DNA from: Oryzias latipes
Lineage: Eukaryota; Chordata; Actinopteri; Beloniformes; Adrianichthyidae
DNA: 64,000 nt
Assembly (NCBI RefSeq): GCF_002234675.1
Contig: NC_019866.2
Location: 18,025,311-18,089,310 of the forward strand
Direction: 5' to 3'
The notes below the pieces were generated by a model. The model was given only the letters and a program-made list of their open reading frames with translations. It was not told the DNA's origin and searched no databases. A program made the position numbers and the translations under genes. Shown here in pieces: positions 1 through 11,240 of the stretch (position 1 is the stretch's first letter; each line of letters begins with the position of its first letter).

Positions 1-138
1 GGATCTACTTCTCCCGACTATTCCCAGCTTCTGTCAGTAATATTATGGAAAACTGGAAAATTGATTCACTGTTTCTCATATTTGTGAATTGTGTGCTTCT
101 TGTCTTCAGCTTGTTGTCATGGTGTTTTGTATTTGTAG

Positions 139-3100
139 GGTAGTGTGGGGACAGGAGTGCAGGTGTTGTCTGTGTCTCACAAAGGGATCAAGCTGCTGAA
201 GTTAGTGAAGAGCGGCTCTTCGGCCTCCGATTACTTCAGAGTGTTGAGACCTTACAGGTTATCCTCAAACATTACATTCATACAATGAAAGTGGTTTTAT
301 GGAAATTTTTAAATAGAAATATTATATATGTTGCAGTATTAATTTGTAGTTTTCATTTGGTGTGTTTATGACAAACATATGTATATCTAATTGCTTTAAA
401 CATTGGCTTAAAGTTGGTATGTGACTTCCTGTGCAGTTACTCGGACATCCTGTTTGTGTCCATACCATCTAACGACATGCTGGAGTTTAACCTGACCAAC
501 GAGAAGCTTATCCTGTTCTCCGCCAAAGCCCCTCAGGTCAAGCACATGATCGACCACTTCCTCACTGAGCTCAAGAAGGTGTGAGAGTTTGGGACATCTG
601 AAGTTTTTATTGTTAAACTGATTGTTTTCACATGTAAAATTTGCGTAAGAACTCTACATGTAAGCATTGGTGTTTGTAAGGACTCTGAGTATGTGGTGGC
701 GGTGAGGAACTACATCACTGAGAACAGGGCTCACCTCAGCTTCCACAAAGGCGACATCATCCGCCTGCAGTACATGAAAGGGCTGGAAGCCGGTGAGACT
801 CTGACACACAACTAAAACATAGTTCACATTGTTTTTTTTAAAATAAAGTCACACTCTGATGATCTTTTGATCTATTTTCCCAGTGGGTTTTAAATATGAT
901 TACGGTATGCTGTTTTTAGCCAAAAATGTTTTGGAAAATGTCGTTTATTTTAGAACATTGTTTTTGCAAGAGTTCATTAGAAAATTTCCTCTGAGTTGTG
1001 GGCATGGAGTGGAGTAAACCCACTCCCCTTCTTGTCACCCAACTGTTTACACACTCCCACTAATTTACAGCCCCTAATAGCCCCAACCTATTATTACCGG
1101 TCCAACAAAAATGTTGAGCAATTCTGGAGCTATCCAGTCACACAGTTTTTATGTATCAGAATGGAGCAGAGCAAAAATTTTTGCCCCGTCAAACATTATA
1201 TTCAATGTCACAAATACAATCTTTTTCAAATGGAATTTTTGTCTGCTCCTAATTCACAGCGATTTGAATAAATACATATTTAGAAATGCAATTTTAAGCT
1301 TCATTTTCTTTCTATGTCTCCATCATCAGAAAATGGCCACAAGAACATGTTAAAACACTAAAAAGGCCACTTTCATTAAAGTGGGTCTTTTAGGCCTCCA
1401 TGATCATTTTTGGTTCTTGTCAGGTCTGTTACCATATTTGCTTTTGTGTGCTTTCAGGAAAACAGTATGGCTGCATTGTCAGAAAGAAGGTAATGCTTCT
1501 CGAAGAGCTCAAGAGAGACACTCCTGAGTTTGGTAGGTGTGAAAGTTTTTTCATTAGTTTGTGTAAGTTTCTTTGATTTTGTTGGGTTTTAATTTTTAAT
1601 ACCAATTATTATTTTCATTAAACAAACTATAATTAAATTGCAAAGCAACTACAAAAAAAGGCTTCAGTGTTGCGTTGCAGAGCAGCTGCTACATTTCAGA
1701 TAAGGGTGAGAAGTTTGTTTCTGTCATTCAGAGAAAATCTGAAAGAAGGAAAAACTGTAAAGCTATTCTTTCAAATTAAATCTGTAAAAACACAAATTTG
1801 AGGAATGTGACACAATTTCACATTGATTCTGTTTTAAACAGGTGTTTCCATCCACTCCATCCTAACATGTTTGTATTACAAATTAACCAATTTAATTTGA
1901 TTTAAAGACCTGACAGCTATATTTTACGATACAAGAAAAATGTAGATCTCGTTTTTGATAATTGGTCGGCCATGGTGCAGAGGTAGAGCGGTCAACCTCT
2001 GATTGGAGCATGGCAGGTTCAGTTTCCCACTCTCCCCGCCCATATGTCAAAGTGTCCTAGATCAACACTGAACCCCAAATTGCTATAGGTATGAATGTGT
2101 GTGTGTGTGGGACTGGGACTGTGACTGTAAAGTACTTTGGGAGAAGACAGTAAAGCGCTATACATAAGTACTGGTATATCCAATTTACCATTTTTCAAAA
2201 TGACTTTTGCATTTATCCTTTGAGGGTAAAAAGGTACAGAATGTTTCATTTGAATGCTTTTGGCAGATTTATAGGCTAAATCTTTAGGGGGAAAAAACAG
2301 CTTACATTTGATAAAACTTTAGACATGTAGATGTCGCAATATTTTCAGTTTATGCAGTGAATTGCTTTTTTTACCTTGTAATGCCAGAAAGTGAATTGTT
2401 TTTTATGCACACAAAAAGTGAATTTTCTGAGATTTTTGGGGCTCTATACCTTTTTTTTTCTTCTTGCATGATGTGACTTATTTTCGCAAAGATAAAAAAC
2501 AGAGACAGGTGATTTTTCAGTTATCTTCTCCATTCTCTTACTAAAGTACATTTTTTAGTGATGTTTTTATGTTTGTGTTCATAAATAGGATGGAGGTTTG
2601 GGGCTGTGTATGGTAAGTCCGGAGTGTTTCCGAGCGAACACGTCCGCCCTGTCGCTGCCCCTGACTTCCTGGTTCTGCCTCCTGAACGGGTGGAGCCTAG
2701 GGACAGACATGGACGAGTCGCTGCATCTGCCGCCATTGCCGTAGCGATGGGTTCAGCTGTGGCTGCTCATGAGCTGGACATTTCAACTGAGGTGCAGACA
2801 GGGGGATACATTTAATTCCTATTTTGTGTGTAGATACAAAATCTTTTCCTAACGTTAATCTCTTGGTGATGTGGGTTTTGTGTGTCAGGTGGTAAATGAG
2901 ATGTATGGGGAAGGTCTCAGTGAAGAACTGGATGACTTACCGCTGCACAGCAACCAGTATCAGATGACCGAGTTTGCCAAGAAATACTTCAGAGAGGCGC
3001 AGAGGACCAAGAAGTTAGTACCATGTATAGGGCCTATGCCACGCAAAATAAATTTCTTGAGCTTTTAAGTGTATTATTATGTCCATTCCTCACAAAAAGA

Positions 3101-6100
3101 AACCCAAAAGCGGTATTTTCATCCATTAACACATTTCTGAGTATTCCTCTAAAAACCTGTGCTCTGAGCACCAGCCCCTTCCAACCCACGAAAACGAGCG
3201 GGTTCTCACAAGCTGACGTACACTAGTGAGAACAGCCCCTTCCAGGAAGAGTCTGCACTGCCAGCACCGCCCCAAGGCAAACTCACACACCCATTTTCTC
3301 CATGGAGCTAGCGGTGATTGGCTAAACGCTTTCAATTTAAATGGACAATATGCACATCCATTTTTTGTTTATTTTCGTGGGTGAGACAGGGTGCCGAGGC
3401 CAGCTTTAGGTTGATGCCATGAAATGGGTGGCACCCACGAAAGGCGTTGCCTCAGAGATCGGGTCGTCTTACTTCCGAGTTGGAAAATAACTAAGAAAAA
3501 TAACTAATATTCAATTTTAAAAAATTGTTCTTTTGTGTACCAAAGGTAATATACTATCATATAGATGGATATTGTTGACCATAAAAGGGTTAACAATAGC
3601 ACAGTATAGGCCCTCTAAATTTAATCCAATTAGATTGCAATTCAATGCATTGACAGTCATAGGGTCATAGCCAAAACCCAAGTATGGGTCTCCCAGTCCC
3701 GGATAAAATACAGGATTGTGTCAGGAAGGTCATAAAAATCTCTACCAAACCACCAGTGCGAATCAGTGAAATCTGATTTGCTGTGGTGACCCATGAAGGG
3801 ATATGCCGAAAGGGGAACAACAACAAATGTATTTACAGTCATGTTCTACTTACCTGTAGGGATCAGAAAGCCAAAAAGGGCAAAGACGCCAGGGATCCTA
3901 CAGATATGGTCAAATTCTCCAAGGTTGGTCTACTTCAATGCAAGAACATTCCTTTTTTCCCCCAGTATTTTATGTTCACATTTTTAGATTTTATACGGTG
4001 GTGCTAAAGTTCAAGATCTTCTAAAGAAGACATATCTTTTTATGACAGTCTCCAATCCAGGAATCTCTGATTGACTTCTCGGACAGTGGCATGAACAGAG
4101 TGGCGACAGACATTTTCTTAGGTGCGAAACAGAAAAAATTTTGTGACAAATGTTACAAAGCAGAGCGAGAATTTCTACATTCTATATAATATATATCTGT
4201 ATGTTATGTTCTATTTAAAATTAAAGAGCTGAATTATATTTTACAGCAATAATGAAGTTCATGGGAGACTTTCCGCAGAAGGGCCAGACTGAGCAAGATC
4301 TAGTCGCCACTATATTAAGGGTAAACGAACATGAGCAGGATTTCTTGTGGTTAAAAACTTTATTTATATGCATTTGTAAGCATCATCTGCAGGTCTTGAG
4401 TCATGCATTGGTTTCTAATCTAGTTAAGTGGGGATCATGGTCTGATGAAGGACGAAGCCTACTGCCAAGTGATGAAGCAAGTCACCACCAACACCAGCTC
4501 CAAACCGTGAGACTCCCAAAGCAGAGGTTTACCAACACTAATGATGGGATACCTTTTAAGCTGTGTCTGTGTGTTTCATGCAGAGACAGTTGTCAGAGAG
4601 GCTGGAGGCTGATGTACATCCTTACAGCTTTCCATCGCTGCTCTGAAGTCATGAAGCCGTTTCTGCTGAAGTTTCTGCAGGATGCCAGTGAGAACCCTGG
4701 GATGGCATACCAAGGTAAAAGCTTCAGCCGCGTTTGTTAATTCCTCCCGATCGGTCCTGATGTTGAAATGACTGACCGCTGCTCATCACAAACAAGGTAT
4801 CGCCAAAGCGAGTGAGCAGAATCTGAAGAGGACTTTCCAATATGGTGGGCGTGCTCAGTATCCCAACACCATGGAGCTCAAAGCCATGCTGGTCAGTTCA
4901 GATACTCGACTTATTTTCGACTGAAAAAAGTGTAAAAAAAAAAAAAAAAGAGACTAAAATAAAGAATTTACTGCCATGTGAGTGAATGAAAATTACCAGT
5001 AGACTGCTGTGAATTATTTTTTATAAAACTTTTGAATCACTGTTTTTACTTACATGTATAAACTAAACATTTGGTAATGAACCCATGCACTTTTTGTACA
5101 AAACCTTCAATGAGAAATTTTAACTTTAGTTCAATTATCTTGAATTTCTTGAAACAATGTCAACTTAATATTGAAAAACTGAGTAACATATTCTCAACTC
5201 AATTTGAGTCATTTTGACTATATTTAGATCCTAACTCATGTCAATTCAGCTTTATCTCAATTTTATTTTAGCATTGATTTTGCATATTACAATGGTAGTA
5301 TTATCATAAAAGCAAAATTCTGTTAATTAAATAGTGTTTTTTAAATTTAAAATTAAGTTACTGCAGAAGACCTTCTGTATTTCAGTGTTTGGTATGCACA
5401 TTATAACAGGATTTATTTTATATTGTTATTGTAAATTCATTTACTGCCTTTGGCATTCGGCACATTTAAACACCACTTTGTGTCAACAGTGGTTGTTCGT
5501 AACAGCTGCAGAATACAAACTGATGTGACGTGTCACTTTGATTGGTTTTTCTGTGCAGGCTGGGCGGAGTTCCAAGAGACAACTGTTTCTGCTCCCAGGT
5601 GGAATCGAAAGGCACTTAAAAATCAAGACATGCTCTGTAAGTACAGAATAAAACTCCCTCACTACAGATGTGGATAAAGCTTTGTTTTCTATGAACATGT
5701 CAGAGAACTAGCTTTAAAAGGCTACATTTGTTGCCGTGCAAAAAAACCCAACCCATTTTATTTTTAACATTAGGTTGCTTTGGATGTGATTGAGGAGCTC
5801 TGTTTTGAAATGGGGCTGCAAAGGTTGGAGGCGCTGGATGAATATGCCGTCTTCCTGGTCACCCACAAAGGTAACGGCAACTAATTTTAAATAAGCCTTT
5901 AAAAAAATCAATACTGCCATGTTGTGTTTGTTTGGTGTATTGGGACTTTGGTTCTGATCAGATACATTTTACTATTGGTTGCAAAAAAAACCATAACAGG
6001 AAATTGGAAAAAGGTGAATGGACTGTCGCTGTGAGGCACTTTCGGCCTTTTGAGAAAGTAGTAAAGAGCTATAAAGTATATGCAATTTACCATTTATGTG

Positions 6101-9100
6101 CTGAAAATCAGACAAACGCTGTAGAAAATGTGCTAAACTCTGACATATTTTCCTCTCTAGGTCAGAATGTACGTCCTTTGAACAAGCGTGAGTACATCTT
6201 GGACATTGCTACAGAAGCAGAGAAGGTGGACGCCAACTACAGCCTTTGGTTCAGACGAGTCATATGGAGTCTGGCTCTTAAACTCGACAACGAACTCTAC
6301 GTTACCATGCTCTATAATCAGGTAGTGAAAAAAACAAAACAAATGGCCCTAAAGGAATGTTACCTTCTGTTTAGGCTACTATACAGTTGTAATTTTTGCC
6401 ATTTAGCCAGACATGATGATACGAAAACTTTTTCTCAAAATGGACCAAGACAAAGGACAAAGAAGAAAGAGAGTAGGGGAGTTTCAAGGCTAAGTATTTC
6501 ACACTGTCAATGGAGAGATCACACCTTTTTTGGGTACAATTTTGATCTACAATTTAAAAAACAATATAAAGAGATTCATAAATATTAACATCCAGTACAG
6601 CAGCGTGGTTCGGTGAGGTTTGTTGCTGATGAATCACTGACTATTTCAAAGGCAGATTCACCAACATATGAACTCAATATATTTGCCAACTACTGACTGG
6701 GTTTCATATCAGCATTTTTTTTAGACAAACCAGGTTCATATCAGGCCAATAAAAAATGTAAATTGTTCAGTATGACTCCATAAAAGACCAAGGTGAATGC
6801 TACAGACCATGATATAGACACAGTACCACAAAGGATGAACACTCTCTCACAGACAAGCACACAAAATTTGCACACTGGCCTAACCTTTCCTTGTTAATGA
6901 AGTCCATACCCTTCTCCTTCTGGGTAGTAACATTTTTTCTTCTTCTTTTAGTTTTAAAGGTTTCTCAGTCTCTATGAAGATGCTTTGACACGACATTGGT
7001 CATCCATTGTTTTGAAGTCCAACTTTGAGACAATTGATATAGACAATTTGATATTACATCTGCAATTATTGCAGTCAGTCAGAAAAAAAACATCAAATAA
7101 CGGACTCCTGTAGAACTTTATTCGCAGCCACTGATGAAGAAATGTGAGCTCATAGGCGCCCTCTATAGTGAAGCAGAGCTACTGCGTGCCTCACCTCATG
7201 TCTCTTCAGTGCGGCTTTATGTAGAATGTGAACACTACACATTACTTATTAAATGAATAGTGAGGACATGTAATAAAAATTTCTATTAAAAATTACAGTA
7301 TTAACATACGCTGAGTAAGCTAAAGGCCCACAATCAACCCAGTTTTCACAAAATTGCACACTGTGAGGCAGGACTCAGCGCTGTCTCAACATAGTGTTTT
7401 TGGGTAGAAAAATGATTAAAATCATACATATAAATTGTAGCAGAGATTAGTGGATACATCTTTATTGTATTATTTGTATACAATTTATGATGGCAGGTGA
7501 GAATGACTGCCTCACCTGACCGCATGTCTCTACAGTAAAGTTGCCCTAGATGCTAAATACTTTTATAGAGCTGAAAATTGTACTTTAGAAACACCTTATT
7601 GTTATGTTTCCTTCTACCTTGTAAAGTGAAGTCCTATAAGTTAAAGTGAATGGGACTTGCCTTGCTTGTGTAGCAAGCCCTCTAGCGGTTTCTTGACAAA
7701 CTGACTAGTTCCTTTTGGTTGAATAGAATATCTCACATTTCTCATCCCTGATGCCAAATTTCCATCTGTCACCCTGTGACGCCTTTTTTCTAGATCTTAC
7801 CAGATTACCTGAAAGCCTTGCTGAGTGTGGTTCCTTTGGGGAAGGCCAGCGACCAGCATCTGCAGCAGATTGCCAGACTGGCAGCCCTGCAGCACCGTGC
7901 CAAGGACAGCATCTACTTACCCACCATGTATATATTTTGTTTTAAACATTTAGCTGAAAGATCTTTTCGCTGGCTCTGGGTTACACTTGGCTCTGTTTTC
8001 CTGTTCTTAGTCGAGAGGTGCAGGAGTGCGTCCCCCCGCAGTTCTACAGCAAACAGGGCTCACAGCAGTGGCTGAACATGACAATGCAGCACACACAGCA
8101 GGTCCAGGCTTTGAACGCTCACCAGGCCCGTGCACAGTTCCTTGGTAAGTCAGCAGATTTAGATTTTTGTTTCAAATTATCTGCATTTTCTACAGATAAA
8201 TATTGTGGCATAACAACAAGAGTTTTTATTATTATTGTGTATTTTGCCAAAATTTTCATTATATTTCAGGCAATAAACCATGTATTAAAATATTTTAAAA
8301 AATTGGACTTTGAGGGGAAAAAAAGATATCTTCCTTGGTGTTCTAAAAACATTTTCATTTTTTCTGCTAAAAAAAAGGCAATTTAAACCTGATTAAAATG
8401 ATAATACATAAAAAAAAAAGTATGTAAATGTAATTTTTTAAACATTTTCTTTCTAAACAGAGAAATAATTGGCTTTTTTGACAGCTGTTTTGGAATGCTT
8501 TGCTGTAGTTGTAAAATACATTTGTTATTTGGTCTTCTTCTTTCCAGGCTTGGTCAGTGCCTTCCCCATGTTTGGCTCCTCCTTTTTCTACATTCAAAAC
8601 TCAAACTCTTCAACCATCCAAGCTCCCTGCATCCTGGCTGTAAATCTGAACGGACTGCACTTCCTCAACAAAGACACTCACGTATGTTGCATGCAAGTGC
8701 AGATGTACGAATCCTCACTCCACAGGCTTTGCATTCCCACACCAGCTGGCAAAACATGTTAGCAGCAGCTGGTAATGCATGGCAGTGTCAAATATTTGCT
8801 TTTTTTAAAACTCGGATTGGATGTTTTTAAGATTAAAATACACCTTTTGATGATGATTTTGGTTACTTCAGCTGGTTAAACTGATGTTCTGTTTGCCTAC
8901 TTCCATTTATTTCTTTTGTGATGTGCTGGAGAGAATTTTTAGTTTTTGTTAAAGCCGTGAGAATGCACTTCCAAATCCAGACCAGAGTTAATTGAACATG
9001 TGCTGTTTATGTGTTTGTTGCTCATGTGTTTGTGTGTCTGGCTAGGAGGCCATGGAACGTTTCCCCCTAAAGGAGGTCCAGTCGACCCGCACCCAGAGAC

Positions 9101-9407
9101 CAACTTCAGGCTCCAGTTATCCCTATGTGGATATCATGATAGGGGATCTGCTCAACCAGCGCATTACCCAGTTGCAGCTCGAGCAGGTGTGTGCTCACAC
9201 ACTTTGTTTATGGAAAGGAAAATAACACACTGCAAACGGGAAAATTCTATGTGATTTTGGAGTGTGCAAAATATATGCGTCATAAAGTTTCTGTGTGTTT
9301 TCCAGGGCCTGGAGTTGTGCCGAGTCATTGCCATGCACATGGAGAACATGCTGTCTCTTCGAGAAAAAAGACTCACCTTGCCACCAAGTGAAATTACCTT
9401 ACTATAG
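139..9407 (+). CDS. myo15a: Unconventional myosin-XV tail, 3' part of gene (20 exons, 5' truncated by window)
   Basis: Myosin XV is the motor that carries whirlin and EPS8 to stereocilia tips in hair cells. Exons read at 139-257, 437-578, 681-792, 1458-1532, 2589-2791, 2889-3013, 3860-3923, 4049-4121, 4247-4320, 4424-4506, 4584-4714, 4797-4891, 5559-5636, 5774-5870, 6161-6321, 7794-7927, 8011-8144, 8548-8681, 9046-9186 and 9306-9407. All have AG/GT borders, and the sum of 2277 nt gives 758 aa plus stop. Domains in fragment numbering: end of FERM-1 (1-87), SH3 (about 88-170, with AVRNYITE and FPSEHV), second MyTH4 (about 250-430), second FERM (433-750). The protein ends in SEITLL, the class I PDZ ligand that in mammals binds whirlin. 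Alignment to remembered mammalian MYO15A is nearly continuous ([17 protein letters not shown] block, LPPSEITLL). The motor head and first MyTH4 lie upstream of base 1. No stops or frameshifts are seen. Teleosts may have two co-orthologues (aa/ab); I cannot tell which this is. Confidence 0.95.
845..1393 (+). repeat. Dispersed TIR repeat family A, copy 1
   Basis: It starts with AAGTCACACTCTGATGATCTTTTGATC and ends with AAAGTGGGTCTTT, which is roughly inverse to the start. The copy lies in myo15a intron 3. It shares the landmarks of the family: a GTTTTTAGCCAAAA block, a GTTCATTAGAAA block, a short ATG-initiated relic frame (1111), the AATACAATCTTTTTC block and a CATCATCAGAAAA block near the end. 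Confidence 0.75.
1964..2200 (+). repeat. tRNA-derived SINE
   Basis: The head has RNA polymerase III-like boxes: an A box in GTGCAGAGGTAGAGCGG and a degenerate B box in GGTTCAGTTTCC. The tail AAAGTACTTTGGGAGAAGACAGTAAAGCGCTATA..AAGTACTGG..CCATTTACCAT-type is the common 3' end of many teleost SINEs. It lies in myo15a intron 4. It is a transposon copy, not a functional tRNA. Confidence 0.75.
3650..3835 (+). repeat. SINE fragment, GTCAGGAAGG...GCCGAAAG tail family
   Basis: The stretch GTCTCCCAGTCCCGGATAAAATA, then GTGTCAGGAAGG, GCTGTGGTGACCC and GATATGCCGAAAGG, followed by ACAACAACAAA, matches the 3' body of a common fish SINE. It is a relative of the copy at 57721-57985. It lies in myo15a intron 6 just before exon 7. 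Confidence 0.6.
6322..7793 (+). other. myo15a intron 15 with duplicated repeat modules
   Basis: No exon. Two diverged modules around CCTCACCT...CATGTCTCT..CAGT occur at about 7188-7212 and 7508-7535, separated by AT-rich sequence, and GCGCCCTCTATAG occurs at 7156. This looks like an old interspersed element; the family is not identified. Confidence 0.4.
7677..7688 (-). promoter_or_regulatory. CTCF-like motif
   Basis: GCCCTCTAGCGG, reverse complement CCGCTAGAGGGC, matches the core of the CTCF consensus. It lies in myo15a intron 15, about 105 bp before exon 16. Motif match only. Confidence 0.3.
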
Positions 9408-9422
9408 CACAGACAGGATGTA

Positions 9423-9428
9423 AATAAA
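9423..9428 (+). terminator. myo15a polyadenylation signal candidate
   Basis: AATAAA lies 16 nt after the myo15a stop codon. If used, the 3'UTR is extremely short. Further AATAAA hexamers near 9970 and 10000 could serve a longer 3'UTR. Confidence 0.4.
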
Positions 9429-10201
9429 CATTTTAAAAAATACCTCGAAATCTACCTCTACCTTTTTTTTTAGTAGAATTTTATATGCAAGTCATGCCTA
9501 GTTCTACTCTATTCTATTATTCATGTGTTGATGTAGTTATTCTCACATAGCAGCCTTTGTTGCAAGTACTGTAAAATGACTGAGGGGGGGAAATGACTCA
9601 GAAACTACATGTCTTACCCCAAAGGTTTGACCACAACCACATTCACAAACTGCACACAATTTAAGCAACTTTTAATGATATTCTTATGCTCTTTTCTGTT
9701 AAATTAAGGACAAAGTGCTCATAAAAAATAATCTTAAAGAGGACTTTGGCCAGAATACTAAATGGTTTGCTCAAACTACACTTTTAGCTATGCATCTTGA
9801 TTAAAAACTATTGTTTATAAATTAATTTGTAGACATAATGCTGAACATTAAAGGTGATTATTACAAACTTACAATGTGCCTTAATTTTATTTTGTGCACA
9901 CACATATGTGTATTTTGAACAAAAATTCTGTTTTCAGTGTCAGTTTCTTTATTTCAAACACAAATGAAAAATAAACACAGTAGTTTAAAATAGACAAATA
10001 AAGCTAAACAGTGTGCTTGAAAAGTGAGTGAAGAGTGGGTTGAAGAGAAATCTTGTCTGATCCCACGCCTTTTTTACAACACCATATGATGTGCGTATTC
10101 AGTTAAATTTAAACAACTGGATGTATAATTAAAAAAATAGCATAAATAAAGATTTGTTTTATTTTTTTAGTCCACATATTTAACCCACTATGTTATTATA
10201 T

Positions 10202-10780
10202 AGTCCCACTCTGATAATCTTTTGATCTATTGTAAAAGCATTCCCAGTGGTCTTTTAATTAGAGGTATGCTGTCTTTAGGCAAATAAAAAATCCTGTGTT
10301 GTTTTCTAGGACATAGTTTCTGCAGAATGGCTGGAATTCATTAGAAATTCACCTTTCAGTTGTGGCACTGAGTGAATCCACCTCCATCTCCCATCATCCA
10401 TCGGTTTACAATGTCCTGCAAGTTTACAGCACCTCACAAACCCAATCTAACATTATCAGTGCAACAAAAAGGGCGAGCATTGTCATAGCTATCCAGACAT
10501 ACAGTTTTGAGCTTGATGCCAGCTCAGACAAAGAACACTAAGACGTACATGGATGTCTTTGTCTACAAGTGGATGCATCAGAATGGAGCTGAGCAAAGGA
10601 GCCTGTGGCTTGCCCCAATAATTTAAAGTCTTCTGACTAGATTTGAATCAGTAGAAGACCGAGAAAAACTTAGAATCACATTATTAAGCTTTATTTTCTT
10701 GATATATGTCTTCCATCGTCAGAAAATATGTCTTATGGACATGTAAAAAATACAATTTTCATCAGAATCGGTCTTTGAAA
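10202..10780 (+). repeat. Dispersed TIR repeat family A, copy 2
   Basis: It starts with AGTCCCACTCTGATAATC and ends with CATCAGAATCGGTCTTT. It carries the TTCTAGGACATAGTTTCTGCAG landmark (10306-10326 region) and the relic frame with IQTYSF. It lies directly upstream of the llgl1 CpG-rich promoter. Confidence 0.75.
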
Positions 10781-10840
10781 GTTTTCATTTTTTTGTTTTG
10801 AAGTAGTTTGATTTATTCATAAAGACAGACCGCTTCCCAT

Positions 10841-11240
10841 CACCAGGTGAGGTTGTGTGGCTGTCCCGCTCAATCGGTGCATTCTGTGTGACAAAACAAG
10901 TGCTCGGTTGTAGGAGGCGTTTCCTTGCGGTTTCCAGCGCTTATCGTTCCCTTCATTGGTTAACAAAAAGGGGTTCGTGAGAACCGGGAAGAGGAGGGGG
11001 TTGTGGTCAAACCCCACCGCGACCAAAGCAGCACAAGGGGGAGAGGAGGAGAGAAAAGACTCGTCGCCGTCTCCGCGGCAGCTACAGCTGTAGCCCCACG
11101 TTTGGTCTGTTGGGCTTGTCCATTAGCTAGCATAGCATCGCCTGCCTCCGCCTTCCCGCCGCCGAGAACTCCGGGGTTCTTATCCCACCCAGCGCCATCT
11201 GCGTCCCGACTGGAGTTGGATCCTCCGTATCCGCTTAAAG
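10841..11240 (+). promoter_or_regulatory. llgl1 promoter and 5'UTR region
   Basis: Unlike the AT-rich surroundings, this stretch is GC-rich with many CpG dinucleotides, especially 10980-11240, and has no obvious TATA box. It directly precedes the llgl1 start codon. The arrangement fits a CpG-island-type promoter; the transcription start cannot be placed from sequence alone. Confidence 0.55.

Larger units (their letters stand above)
9408..10840. other. Intergenic stretch between myo15a and llgl1
   Basis: AT-rich sequence with no recognisable coding exon on either strand. It holds the myo15a 3'UTR, then one copy of the dispersed TIR repeat (10202-10780), then the CpG-rich llgl1 promoter. ALKBH5, which lies here in mammals, is not present. 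Confidence 0.6.

Noticed and set aside
1964..2040. tRNA-like sequence with A and B boxes
   Set aside because: It continues into a SINE body and 3' tail, and a functional tRNA fold is not apparent; called as a SINE.
4252..4740. Plus-strand open frame of 162 codons
   Set aside because: It strings together myo15a exons 9 and 11 through introns; only parts of it are in the correct frame for the protein.
5932..6588. Longest open frame on the plus strand, 218 codons
   Set aside because: It is myo15a exon 15 (6161-6321) with in-frame intron sequence on both sides; strong splice sites bound the real exon.
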